The notes below the pieces were generated by a model, which searched no databases, had not been told where the DNA came from, and saw only the letters and a list, made by a program, of their open reading frames with translations. This document shows positions 17,146 to 26,068 of a DNA stretch of 64,000 nucleotides, in pieces; positions within the stretch are counted from its first letter, which is position 1, and the number at the start of each line of letters is the position of its first letter. Location: positions 248,001 to 312,000 of the forward strand of contig NZ_VIVL01000005.1 of assembly GCF_007828835.1 (NCBI RefSeq). The letters run 5' to 3'. Position numbers and translations under genes: made by a program. Source of the stretch: Variovorax beijingensis (GTDB taxonomy: Bacteria; Pseudomonadota; Gammaproteobacteria; Burkholderiales; Burkholderiaceae_C).

Positions 17146-18000
17146 TTGAATGCCTTTCCTTCTTCTGTGCCTACCTTGCTGGGAGCCAGCGTGCCGGAAA
17201 TCGGAACGGCTTGGCTGGCCTTCGTCGGCCTCCTGGCCTTGCGGATCGCGGCAACCTTTGCATTGACACCGGTGTTTTATGCGGTGCCATTGCCAGTTTC
17301 GGTCCGCATGCTGCTCGTTGTGTGTCTGTCGGTCGCCTTGGCATCCGGGCTGTCCGCTCCCGCGAGCATCTGGACGGGCTGGGATTCCTTCATATTTGCC
17401 GCCGTCGCGGAATTTGCACTCGGCGCTACGCTGGGCCTGGGCATTCTGCTCGCGTTCGGAGCTTTTTCGGTGGCGGGACAGTTGCTCGACGTCCAATTGG
17501 GCTTTGGCATCGCACAAATCATCGATCCCGTCACGGCGCGTCCTGCTCCGATCCTGACCTCGGCCTTTCAGTATCTCGCGGTTCTTGTTTTTTTCCTGCT
17601 CAATGGGCACCACGCGTTGCTGCGCGGCATTCGCTATAGCGTAGATCGCTTCCCCGTAGGCGCGCCGTGGTCCCTGATGCAAGCGATGGAACCGCTGCTG
17701 AAACAAGCGACAGGCTTATTGAGCCTGGGTTTTGCTTTGGCCGCGCCGGTTGTGTTCTGCATCTTGCTCGTGGAATTCGTCCTCGGGGTGGTGGGACGGA
17801 ATCTTCCTCAGATGAACATGTTCACCATGGGCATTCCCGTCAAGATCGTGGTGGGCCTGGTGGCGCTGTCACTTTGGTTTTCGGGTATCGGCGGCGTCAT
17901 GACGAGGGTGTACGCAAGCATTGCCACAACCTGGGATGCCATCTTCATCGCGGCGACCCCGCTGCCTGCTAACCAGCTTCGGCGTGAGCAGGTTCGCTGA
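17146..18000 (+). CDS. fliR: Flagellar export gate protein FliR
   Basis: 284 residues from a TTG start, with about six hydrophobic helices. The FliR/SctT pattern is seen in LGLGILLAFGAFSVAGQLLD, QLGFGIAQIIDP and GRNLPQMNMFTMGIPVKI, the last being the cytoplasmic Pro-Gln-Asn region common to the family. It completes the FliP5Q4R1 gate. The stop TGA overlaps the ATG of flhB by one base. Confidence 0.92.
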   Translation: MNAFPSSVPTLLGASVPEIGTAWLAFVGLLALRIAATFALTPVFYAVPLPVSVRMLLVVCLSVALASGLSAPASIWTGWDSFIFAAVAEFALGATLGLGILLAFGAFSVAGQLLDVQLGFGIAQIIDPVTARPAPILTSAFQYLAVLVFFLLNGHHALLRGIRYSVDRFPVGAPWSLMQAMEPLLKQATGLLSLGFALAAPVVFCILLVEFVLGVVGRNLPQMNMFTMGIPVKIVVGLVALSLWFSGIGGVMTRVYASIATTWDAIFIAATPLPANQLRREQVR

Positions 18001-19094
18001 TGGCTGAGCAGGATCTCGACAGAAACGCCGCTGCAACGCCCTACAAGCTGCAGCGCGCACGCGAACGCGGGCAAACAGCCAAGAGCGCAGATGTCGTTGC
18101 GGCGCTCGTGTTTGCCGTCGCGGTGGTCTATCTGACGTGGCGGGGGCTCGAAGCGGTGTCCAGCCAATTTCGCTTCGATCTCGCGCTGCTGATTCACGCG
18201 GGCCGCATGGAGCCATCGGGAGTGAGCCTCTGGCCCATGGTTGAAAGAGCGCTGCGCTCTGCGCTGGCGTTGTCGGCGCCGTTCTTTGCAACGATCATGC
18301 TGGCGGCAATCGTCGGCAACATGATACAGACGGGTCCGATCCTTTCCTTCGAGCCGGTCAAGGTCGACTTCGATCGCATCAATCCCGTCAACGGTCTCAA
18401 GAAACTGTTCTCGATGCGGGTTCTGTTCGATACGGGGCGTGCCCTCGTGAAGCTTGCCCTGTTGACGCTGGTTGCCTTCCTGAGCCTGAAGGCCCTGGCG
18501 AGTCAGTTCTACGCGCTGGCATCTTTGTCTGCCATCGGATATCTCGGAACCCTTCTGGATGACCTCGCGAGCGTAGGCCTCAAGCTGGCGCTGGTGCTCG
18601 GTTTGATCGCCTTGCTCGACCTCATGTACACGCGGCGCGAATTCGCCAAGAAGATGCGCATGAGCCAGCGTGAGCTCAAGGACGAGGCCAAGCACCGCGA
18701 GGGCGATCCGCGCATCAGAGCGAGATTGCGGGAGCTGCGCCGCGAAATGCTCAAGCGAAGCCTGGCACTGCGCCAGACCCGCAATGCGGACGTGATCATC
18801 ACCAATCCAACCCACCTTGCAATTGCCTTGAAGTACGAGCACGGCCGAATGGCGTCCCCGCAACTGTTGGCCAAAGGCGCAGGCCACATGGCGGCCGCGA
18901 TGCGCGAGATCGCCGCACGCCACCGCATTCCCGTCGTGCAGAACCCCGCGCTGGCACGGCGCCTTTATCGAGAACTGCCGGTCGATCATCCGGTGCCTCC
19001 GCATCTTTATGCGCAGGTCGCTCGCATCATCGTCTGGGTGTTCGCCATGCGCGAGCAACGTCAAGGCCGCATGGCTGCCGGAGCGGGCTCATGA
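18000..19094 (+). CDS. flhB: Flagellar export switch protein FlhB
   Basis: 364 residues. The N-terminal TPYKLQRARERGQTAKSADV is typical of FlhB/SctU, followed by four membrane segments and a cytoplasmic domain. The self-cleavage motif NPTH is at residues 269-272, so the protein should perform the usual switch from rod/hook to later substrates. This matters because no later filament substrate is encoded nearby. Its last four bases overlap the flhA start (ATGA). Confidence 0.94.
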   Translation: MAEQDLDRNAAATPYKLQRARERGQTAKSADVVAALVFAVAVVYLTWRGLEAVSSQFRFDLALLIHAGRMEPSGVSLWPMVERALRSALALSAPFFATIMLAAIVGNMIQTGPILSFEPVKVDFDRINPVNGLKKLFSMRVLFDTGRALVKLALLTLVAFLSLKALASQFYALASLSAIGYLGTLLDDLASVGLKLALVLGLIALLDLMYTRREFAKKMRMSQRELKDEAKHREGDPRIRARLRELRREMLKRSLALRQTRNADVIITNPTHLAIALKYEHGRMASPQLLAKGAGHMAAAMREIAARHRIPVVQNPALARRLYRELPVDHPVPPHLYAQVARIIVWVFAMREQRQGRMAAGAGS

Positions 19095-21190
19095 ACGCAT
19101 TGGCACGCGTCGTCGGCAAGCACAGCGATATCGCGTTGGTGCTGCTCGTGCTCGGCGTGCTGGTGGTGCTTTTTGCGCCAATCCCCAGCGGGCTGCTCGA
19201 TTTCCTGATCCTGAGCAACTTCAGCTTCGCGTTCCTCGTGCTGCTGTTGACCTTCTATATGGCCCGGCCGGTGGAGTTTTCTACCTTTCCGTCGCTGCTC
19301 CTGATCGCAACGCTGTTCCGTTTGTCGCTCAACGTGGCAGCCACCCGGCTGATTCTCTCGGACGGCGATGCCGGGCGCGTCATCGGGGCCATCGGCGCCT
19401 TCGTCGTTGGGGGCAACTACGTGATCGGGTTGATCGTCTTCCTGATTCTCATCGTCGTGCAGTACGTAGTGGTGACCAGCGGTGCGCAGCGGGTGTCCGA
19501 GGTGGCGGCGCGTTTCACGCTCGACAGCATGCCCGGCCAGCAGATGAGCATCGATGCCGATCTCAACATGGGTTTCATCGATCAGGCGGAAGCCCAGCGC
19601 CGACGCAAGAATCTCGAGAAAGAAGCCGGCTTCTATGGCGCCATGGACGGCGCCAGCAAGTTCGTCAAGGGCGACGCGATCGCGGGCATCATCATCCTGC
19701 TGATCAACATCGTCGGTGGCTTGGTGATTGGCGTGATGCAGCATGGCCTTCCATGGGGTCAGGCGCTGCAAACGTACACGCTGCTGACGATCGGCGACGG
19801 CATCGTCACCCAGGTGCCTGCACTTGTCATCGCCGTTGGTACCGGCATCATCGTGACGCGCTCGTCTTCCGACGCCAACCTGAGCCGCGAGGCGCTGCGG
19901 CAGATCAGTTCCTTTCCTAAAACGCTCCTCCTGGTCGCAATGGCTCTCGGCGGCCTTCTGCTGCTGCCGGGCATTCCCGCATTGCCGACCTTGGCACTGA
20001 CGCTGTGCTTCTTGCTGGCTGCAACGATGCTGTACCGGGCCACCAGGAGCAAGACCGCGGAAGGTGCAGCCGGCCAGCAAGCGGTCAGCAACACCGCAGG
20101 CGACACGCCAACGACCGGGGGCGACGGCGCTGCGCTGACAGCCAACGACGATCCTTACGCGCTGCTGCAGGTCGAGCCCATCGAAGTGCACCTAGGGAGC
20201 AACTGGGTCACGGTAATCAACCACCCGGGCAGTGTTTTCATGGAGCGGATCGCCACCTTCCGCAAGCAGCATGCGCAGGAGTTCGGCCTTGTGCTGCCGC
20301 GCGTCCGCTTCAAGGACTCGCCGCGCTTGTCGGCGGACCGCTACGAGATTCATCTGGACGGCGTGCTGGTCGGCAAGGGCGAGGCGCGGGCCGACAGGTT
20401 GCTCGCGATTCATCCCGCTGGCGACACCAAGTCCGTTCCGGGCGAGCCAACGCGGGACCCGACCTATGGCTTGCCGGCCCTCTGGATCGAGGAGAGCCAG
20501 CGTGAAGCGGCCAGCCAGGCAAAGTACACGCTGGTTGACGCTCCCACTGTCTTCATGACGCACCTGACCGAGATGCTCCGGCGGGAGTCCGCGACGCTGC
20601 TCACGCGCGCCGAGGTCGACCGGTTGCTCGCCCGTGTCCGGCAGAGCCAGCCCGGGCTGGTCGAAGAACTGATACCGACCGTTCTTTCATCCAGCGACGT
20701 GCAGAAGGTGTTGCAGAACCTACTGAGAGAGAAGGTGTCGATCCGCCATGTCGAAGCGATCCTCGAAACTCTGGCCGATGCGGGGCGAACGACCCGCGAC
20801 GCCAGCCAGCTGACCGAGATTGTTCGCCAGCGGCTGGGACACGCCATCTGCCAGGGACTTCTTGGCGAAGCGGCCTCGTTGCAGGTCCTGACGCTCGATC
20901 CGGCGATCGAAAGCCAGTTCCTGCAAAGCGTTCACGCGACCACCGAAGCCGGAGGAGCGCAGCCGTTCGTGCTCGATCCGCGTCTGACCGAGCAGTTGAT
21001 GAAGCGCCTCGTGCAGCAGGCCGAACGCATGATGAAAAGCAATCTGCTGCCGGTGCTGCTCTGCGCGCCCGAATTGCGGCGTCATGTGCGCGCGTTGTCC
21101 GAGCGCGTCATGCCTCACCTGCGCGTGCTGTCCATGTCCGAAGTGCCGCACACCATCGAGCTGAAGTCCTTTAGCGTCGTCCAGCTCTGA
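19091..21190 (+). CDS. flhA: Flagellar export protein FlhA
   Basis: 699 residues, full length. Membrane part: IPSGLLDFLILSNFSFAFLV, the FHIPEP-type signature region around PSLLLIATLFRLSLNVAATR, and the cytoplasmic loop GAMDGASKFVKGDAIAG. The C-terminal cytosolic domain (about 340-699) carries LLTRAEVDRLLARV and IRHVEAILETLAD. It forms the nonameric export ring that docks substrates and chaperones. The linker at about 325-350 is rich in Ala/Gly/Thr and longer than typical. Confidence 0.95.
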   Translation: MNALARVVGKHSDIALVLLVLGVLVVLFAPIPSGLLDFLILSNFSFAFLVLLLTFYMARPVEFSTFPSLLLIATLFRLSLNVAATRLILSDGDAGRVIGAIGAFVVGGNYVIGLIVFLILIVVQYVVVTSGAQRVSEVAARFTLDSMPGQQMSIDADLNMGFIDQAEAQRRRKNLEKEAGFYGAMDGASKFVKGDAIAGIIILLINIVGGLVIGVMQHGLPWGQALQTYTLLTIGDGIVTQVPALVIAVGTGIIVTRSSSDANLSREALRQISSFPKTLLLVAMALGGLLLLPGIPALPTLALTLCFLLAATMLYRATRSKTAEGAAGQQAVSNTAGDTPTTGGDGAALTANDDPYALLQVEPIEVHLGSNWVTVINHPGSVFMERIATFRKQHAQEFGLVLPRVRFKDSPRLSADRYEIHLDGVLVGKGEARADRLLAIHPAGDTKSVPGEPTRDPTYGLPALWIEESQREAASQAKYTLVDAPTVFMTHLTEMLRRESATLLTRAEVDRLLARVRQSQPGLVEELIPTVLSSSDVQKVLQNLLREKVSIRHVEAILETLADAGRTTRDASQLTEIVRQRLGHAICQGLLGEAASLQVLTLDPAIESQFLQSVHATTEAGGAQPFVLDPRLTEQLMKRLVQQAERMMKSNLLPVLLCAPELRRHVRALSERVMPHLRVLSMSEVPHTIELKSFSVVQL

Positions 21191-21209
21191 GATACCAGGA
21201 AACCCCTTC

Positions 21210-21998
21210 ATGACCGACGTACTTGCCATCAGCCTGCAGAGCATGCAGCAGGACATGGCGCGCCTCGAGCGCATCAGCATGAACATGGCGAACGCCACCA
21301 CGCCAGGCTACAAGCGGGAGGTCGCCTCGTCGCTGCCGATGCATGCCGATGCTTTCTCCGACGCGATGCGCAACGTTGATGCGTCGCGGCTTGGTGCACA
21401 GCCCGGTGTGCCGGGTAGCGCCGCGGCTACCGGGATGCTGCTCATTCAGACCGATGTCAGGCCCGGCACCCTCAGGTCGACTGGCCAGACCCTGGATGTC
21501 GCGTTGACCACGCCGGGCTTCTTCGAGATTTCCACCGAGGCGGGCCCGGCCTATACGCGCCAGGGCAGCTGGCAGTTGGACGCACGCGGTCGCCTGGTCA
21601 CCGCGCAGGGGCATCCGGTCATGGGGCAGGGCGGCGAGATTGTGCTCACGCGTTCCAACCCCGTGATCGATGCCGTGGGGCGGGTCTTCGAGTCCAAGCC
21701 CGGCGGTGGTGCCGAAGCAATGCCCGTTGCCCAACTGAAGGTGGTGCAGTTCGACAACGCCATGGGTTTCAGACGCATGGGCGACGGTCTCCTGAGTACC
21801 GAACAGACTCCCGCGCAACTTGCGGATGGCGATGTGCAACTGCGCCAAGGTTTCCTCGAGAACTCCAACGTGAGCTCGATGCAGGAGATGGTGCAACTCA
21901 TCCAATCGATGCGTCATTTTGAATCGATGCAGCGGGTCGCGTTCGGCTACGACGAAATGATCGGTGGCGCGGTGCGCAAGCTTGGCGACCTGTCGTAG
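21210..21998 (+). CDS. flgF: Flagellar proximal rod protein FlgF
   Basis: 262 residues of the flagellar rod/hook family. The N-terminal MARLERISMNMANATTPGYK and C-terminal QGFLENSNVSSMQEMVQLI helices form the coiled-coil rod core. The divergent, variable middle and the position directly before flgG favour FlgF over a second FlgG. It lies 19 bases after flhA. The flgF-flgG-flgA-flgH order recalls alphaproteobacterial loci such as that of Caulobacter. Confidence 0.85.
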   Translation: MTDVLAISLQSMQQDMARLERISMNMANATTPGYKREVASSLPMHADAFSDAMRNVDASRLGAQPGVPGSAAATGMLLIQTDVRPGTLRSTGQTLDVALTTPGFFEISTEAGPAYTRQGSWQLDARGRLVTAQGHPVMGQGGEIVLTRSNPVIDAVGRVFESKPGGGAEAMPVAQLKVVQFDNAMGFRRMGDGLLSTEQTPAQLADGDVQLRQGFLENSNVSSMQEMVQLIQSMRHFESMQRVAFGYDEMIGGAVRKLGDLS

Positions 21999-22043
21999 TC
22001 CGGATTGCCTCCTCACGCCTATTTTTCAACAGGGAAACAAACC

Positions 22044-22832
22044 ATGTTCGATGCCCTTTACATCAGCGCGACCGGCATGCAAGCGCAACAGCTCAATGTC
22101 GACACCATTGCCAACAACCTCGCCAACGTCAACACCACCGGGTTCAAGAAAAGCAAGATCAGCTTTACCGACCTCATGGTTCGCGAGGCCGATCGCCTTG
22201 TGCCTTCGCAGGAAGAAGCGGGCATCGTTGGGGGAGGAAACCGTCTGGGTGCCGGCGTCGGCGTCACTTCCACCTCCAAGCTGTTCGACATGGGCGATTT
22301 CAAGAAAACCGAGTCGGCCTTCGATATTGCCATCCAGGGCGAGGGCTTCCTCGAAGTGACGATGCCCGACGGTTCGAGCGCCTACACGCGAGGTGGAACC
22401 TTCAAGATCAATCGCGATGGCCTGCTGGCGACCTCGGGCGGCTTTCCGCTCAAGCCCAACCTTGCCATCCCCGACAACGCCCAGAACATGCAGATCGACA
22501 GCGACGGGCGCGTGCGCATCCAGGTTGCGGGACAAGCGACGCCAGTCGAACTGGGCCAGCTGGAACTGGTCCGGTTCACGAGCCCTTCCGGCCTGATGTC
22601 ACAGGGCGACAACCTCTATCGATCCAGCCCTGGTTCAGGCGAGGCAATTTCCGGCAAGGCTGCCGAGGACGGCATGGGCAGCATGGCCCAGGGCTTTCTG
22701 GAAGGCTCGAACGTCAAGCTGACCGAAGAGATGGTGAGCCTCATGGTGGCCCAGCGCGTGTATGAAGCCAACGTGAAGGTCATGCAGGCGTCGGACGAAA
22801 TGCTGGGCATGATCAATGGCCTACGCAAATAA
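22044..22832 (+). CDS. flgG: Flagellar distal rod protein FlgG
   Basis: 262 residues from the ATG at 22044 (AGGGAAA upstream), the standard FlgG length. The N-terminus MFDALYISATGMQAQQLNVD with TIANNLANVNTTGFKK, the middle FLEVTMPDGSSAYTRGGTFK and the C-terminal EGSNVKLTEEMVSLMVAQR are close to textbook FlgG. It forms the distal rod that crosses the P and L rings. Its end overlaps the flgA start by 17 bases. Confidence 0.93.
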   Translation: MFDALYISATGMQAQQLNVDTIANNLANVNTTGFKKSKISFTDLMVREADRLVPSQEEAGIVGGGNRLGAGVGVTSTSKLFDMGDFKKTESAFDIAIQGEGFLEVTMPDGSSAYTRGGTFKINRDGLLATSGGFPLKPNLAIPDNAQNMQIDSDGRVRIQVAGQATPVELGQLELVRFTSPSGLMSQGDNLYRSSPGSGEAISGKAAEDGMGSMAQGFLEGSNVKLTEEMVSLMVAQRVYEANVKVMQASDEMLGMINGLRK

Positions 22833-23886
22833 TCGCGCGCCAGACGTGCGGACCGTGTGCGCAGCCGTCCTGATGGCGGCTGCGTTGGCGCTGCCGGCTC
22901 TTGCGGCGGGGCAGTCTCCGGTTGAACCGCTGGTCTCGATCGAACTGCGCTCTCATGTCAAGCTCGACCAGACCAATGTTCGCCTGGGCGACATTGCGTT
23001 CCTGACCACGCGCGATCTGCCGACGCTGCGCCGATTGATGGCGCTTCCGCTCGGCCAGGCGCCCCGGCCCGGATCGCCGGCCTTGCTGGATCGCGACACC
23101 GTCGTGCGATGGGTCGAGGCGCGCAGCGGCCTGCAGACCGTGGACAGCGCCATGCGCGTGCAGTCGCCTGCCATCCGATGGTCCGGCGCCAGCGAAACCG
23201 AGATCGAAAGTGCCGCACAGCAGCTGCCTGGCGAAACGGTTGTGGGGGCGGCCCGTTCGGCGCTTCTGGGCTGGCTTTCCCAGCGCAGCGTGCGCGCCGA
23301 GGTCGAGCCCGTGTCCACCGCACGCGATCTGTTTTTGCCGCCGGGGGTGCCAACACTGCGAGTGCGCCCCCTGCCGAGCCAGGCGCAGCCCACGCGGCGC
23401 ATGTTGGTATGGGTCGACGCCTGGGTCGATGGCCGTTTCGTGCGCACGACGGCTGTCACCTTCGAAGTCGGCGCATGGGCACCGGTTACCGTGGCAACCA
23501 CCGATGTCGGTCGTGGCGCAACCGTCGATCCCGTCATGCTTCGCGGTGCCATGCAAACGCGAGAAGTCGACCTCACCACGGTCAGGCAAGGAACAGCCAT
23601 GGCCGCCAAGGCCGGCGGTGAATCGGCGGACGGCCGCCAGCGCCTGCGGCGTCCGTTGCGGCCGGGAGAGGTGCTCACCAGTTCGCACCTCGAGGCCACG
23701 CCCGCGGTCATGCGCGGCAACTGGGCGCAGCTGCAGGCGCGCAGCGGCGTTGTATCGGTGGAGAGCCGTGTCGAGGTGCTCCAGGACGGCCGCGAAGGCC
23801 AGGTCGTGCGCGTCAAGGTGCCGGGTTCGAGCGGTGAAGTGCTGGCCCGGGTAACAGGGCCGGGACAGGTCGAGGCGCAGCCATGA
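22816..23886 (+). CDS. flgA: P-ring assembly chaperone FlgA (long form)
   Basis: 356 residues. It has a signal peptide (cleavage near ALAAGQ), an N-terminal part with LVSIELRSHVKLDQTNVRLGD, and a C-terminal SAF domain with RRPLRPGEVLTSSHLE and ARSGVVSVESRVEVLQDG. Common FlgA proteins are about 220 residues; the extra N-terminal domain matches the longer versions. It acts in the periplasm to assemble FlgI into the P ring. It overlaps both flgG and flgH, which indicates translational coupling. Confidence 0.88.
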   Translation: MAYANNRAPDVRTVCAAVLMAAALALPALAAGQSPVEPLVSIELRSHVKLDQTNVRLGDIAFLTTRDLPTLRRLMALPLGQAPRPGSPALLDRDTVVRWVEARSGLQTVDSAMRVQSPAIRWSGASETEIESAAQQLPGETVVGAARSALLGWLSQRSVRAEVEPVSTARDLFLPPGVPTLRVRPLPSQAQPTRRMLVWVDAWVDGRFVRTTAVTFEVGAWAPVTVATTDVGRGATVDPVMLRGAMQTREVDLTTVRQGTAMAAKAGGESADGRQRLRRPLRPGEVLTSSHLEATPAVMRGNWAQLQARSGVVSVESRVEVLQDGREGQVVRVKVPGSSGEVLARVTGPGQVEAQP

Positions 23887-24485
23887 TCGCTTCCCTGCTG
23901 AAGAAGAAGTGCACCGGCCTGAGCCTGGTGCTCGTCCTGTTGCTTTCTGCCTCCCTGCCTGCGGCTGCCGAAAGCCTTTACCAGGAAGGCAGTTTCCGCC
24001 CGCTCACCGCTGACAACAAGGCATTCCGCGTCGGGGATTCGCTCACCGTCCAGGTCTTCGAAAACTCGTCGGCATCGACGAGTGCCGACACCGGCACGCG
24101 GCGCAACAACGACATCAGCGGCTCGGTCACCCACACCGGCAACAAGGTGGTGGGGCAGCTCGGCATCGGCGTGGCCGGAGGGTTCGACGGCGGAGGCCGC
24201 ACCCAGCGCGCCAACAAGTTGCTCGCCACGCTGACCGTGACGGTTCAGGAGGTGCTCGCCAGCGGCGAATTGCGCGTGGCCGGCGAGCAGCTGCTCACCG
24301 TCAACGAGGAGCTGCAGAAGGTCAACCTGGAAGGGCGGGTGCGTCCCCAAGACATCTCCGACGGCAACGTTGTTCTCTCGACCCGCCTGGCTGACGCCCG
24401 CATCACCTACGTGGGTGAAGGCGACGTGACCGATCGCTCGCGCCGCGGCGGATGGCGAAAAGTTCTTGATTGGCTGGGGTTCTGA
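23883..24485 (+). CDS. flgH: L-ring protein FlgH, apparently not a lipoprotein
   Basis: 200 residues. The mature body is FlgH-like: SLYQEGSFRPLTADNKAFRVGDSLTV, NKLLATLTVTVQEVLASGEL, then GRVRPQDISDGNVVLSTRLADARI and a C-terminal WLGF (listed as separate blocks). Typical FlgH has a lipobox Cys after the signal peptide. Here the signal sequence ends SASLPAAAESLYQ with no Cys, and the only early Cys (residue 10) precedes the hydrophobic core. The L ring would therefore sit in the outer membrane without lipid anchors. It overlaps flgA (4 bases) and flgI (1 base). Confidence 0.9.
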   Translation: MIASLLKKKCTGLSLVLVLLLSASLPAAAESLYQEGSFRPLTADNKAFRVGDSLTVQVFENSSASTSADTGTRRNNDISGSVTHTGNKVVGQLGIGVAGGFDGGGRTQRANKLLATLTVTVQEVLASGELRVAGEQLLTVNEELQKVNLEGRVRPQDISDGNVVLSTRLADARITYVGEGDVTDRSRRGGWRKVLDWLGF

Positions 24486-25624
24486 TGCGCCGCATGATTT
24501 CAACCTTTTCGCTGCGCTGCGCCCTGTCCGTCGCCCTGCTGTGCGTCGGCTGCCTCTCGGTTGCACATGCGGCCGACGCCATACGCGTCAAGGACCTCGG
24601 CAAGCTCAAGGGCTGGCGCGATAACGCGTTGTTCGGCACGGGCATCGTCACCGGCCTTGCCGGCACCGGGGATTCGCCGGCGAACCGCACCACGCGGCAG
24701 TCGCTCGCCAACGTGCTGTCGCAATTCAACCTGACGATCGCGCCGGAAGCTGTGCAAAGCCGCAACGTCGCCGTCGTGATGGTCAGTGCGAGCCTGCCGA
24801 CCTTTGCGCGCGAAGGCGACACGCTCGACGTCACCGTAAGCTCGGCCGGTGATGCGCGCAGCCTGGTGGGCGGGACGCTGCTGATCACGCCGCTGAAGGG
24901 GGCGAACGGCAGGGTCTATGCGCTCGCCCAGGGCGGCCTGTCGGTCGGAGGCTATCGCTACGACGCCAACGGCAACGTGGTCCAGAAGAACCATCCCACG
25001 TCCGGGTCGGTGCCGAACGGCGCGACGGTCGAAGTGGGCGTCAACGCGGCCATGCTGGATGAGCAGCAGAGCGTGACGTTCGTGCTCTCCGAGCCCGACT
25101 ACACCACGGCCAGCCGGGTTGCCGCGGCCATCAACGGACAACTGGGCGGCGGCCTGGCGAAGGCAAAGGATGCCTCCGGCATCGAGATTGCCGTGCCCCC
25201 GGCGCAGCGCGGCGACCTGGTGAGTCTCTTCACGCGCATCGAGAACGTGATGGTCGAACCCGACCGCCGTGCCAAGGTGGTCATCAACGAGCGCACCGGC
25301 ACGGTGGTCTCGGGCGGCGATGTGCGCATATCGAAGGTCGCCATCTCGCACGGAGACATCAAGATCGCGATCTCCAGCCAGAACACCGCCTCGCAGCCGT
25401 TCAACGTCTGGAACGGTGGCCCGGACGTGCGCACCGCGATCGTGACCAATACGCGCGTCGACGTCGAGGAGCAAGGCGGCACCGGCTTCGTGACCGGGTC
25501 GAACACCGTGTCTGATCTCGTGCAGTCGCTCGCGCGGCTCAAGACAAGCACCCGTGATGTGATTTCAATCCTGCGGGCCGTCAAGGCCGCGGGCGCGCTG
25601 CACGGGGAACTGGTCATCCAGTGA
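24485..25624 (+). CDS. flgI: P-ring protein FlgI
   Basis: 379 residues from the ATG at 24485, which overlaps the flgH stop; an upstream in-frame TTG is unnecessary. The signal peptide ends near SVAHAAD. The mature start has the family sequence IRVKDLGKLKGWRDNALFG, then GIVTGLAGTGDS, SRNVAVVMVSASLP, INERTGTVVSGGDVRIS and a C-terminal LRAVKAAGALHGELVIQ. It is periplasmic and forms the P ring around the distal rod with FlgA's help. A 58-base gap before flgB may separate transcription units. Confidence 0.95.
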   Translation: MRRMISTFSLRCALSVALLCVGCLSVAHAADAIRVKDLGKLKGWRDNALFGTGIVTGLAGTGDSPANRTTRQSLANVLSQFNLTIAPEAVQSRNVAVVMVSASLPTFAREGDTLDVTVSSAGDARSLVGGTLLITPLKGANGRVYALAQGGLSVGGYRYDANGNVVQKNHPTSGSVPNGATVEVGVNAAMLDEQQSVTFVLSEPDYTTASRVAAAINGQLGGGLAKAKDASGIEIAVPPAQRGDLVSLFTRIENVMVEPDRRAKVVINERTGTVVSGGDVRISKVAISHGDIKIAISSQNTASQPFNVWNGGPDVRTAIVTNTRVDVEEQGGTGFVTGSNTVSDLVQSLARLKTSTRDVISILRAVKAAGALHGELVIQ

Positions 25625-25682
25625 CCTTGCCGCAGCACGCGATTTCAACACCCTCCAACCCAAGAAAGCCTCCGGAGAAGAC

Positions 25683-26066
25683 ATGACTGACGGAATAGAA
25701 ACCGTGACCCGATCGGTGCTGGCATTGGCACTCGACGCAGCCAGCCTGCGGCAGCAGGCCATCTCGGCCAACATCGCGAACGCCAATGCGACCGGCTACG
25801 TGCCGCAGCGCGTGAGCTTTGAAGATCAGCTCGCCGACGCTCGCCGCAGCATGGCGCAGATGGGACGCGTCGATGCATTTGCTTTGAGCGATGTTCGCCC
25901 CCGCATGGAGGCTGTCGTGGACAGCCAAGGTGTTCCCGCGCAGGTACAGCTGGACGTGGAAGCCGCGGACATGGCACGCAACGCAGTGCAGTACCAGGCG
26001 CTTGTCAAAGGCCTCTCGCGTCATTTCGCAATTCTTTCAATGGCAGCCGGCGACGGCAGGAAATAG
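25683..26066 (+). CDS. flgB: Flagellar proximal rod protein FlgB
   Basis: 127 residues. The rod motif LRQQAISANIANANATGYVP is at residues 23-42. The C-terminal helix VEAADMARNAVQYQALVKGLS is the usual FlgB ending. It forms the proximal rod with FlgC and FlgF. flgC begins two bases after the stop. Confidence 0.9.
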   Translation: MTDGIETVTRSVLALALDAASLRQQAISANIANANATGYVPQRVSFEDQLADARRSMAQMGRVDAFALSDVRPRMEAVVDSQGVPAQVQLDVEAADMARNAVQYQALVKGLSRHFAILSMAAGDGRK

Positions 26067-26068
26067 CC

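Noticed and set aside
24470..24484. TTG start adding five residues to FlgI
   Set aside because: The ATG at 24485 overlaps the flgH stop in the same way as other junctions in this locus and leaves a normal signal peptide.
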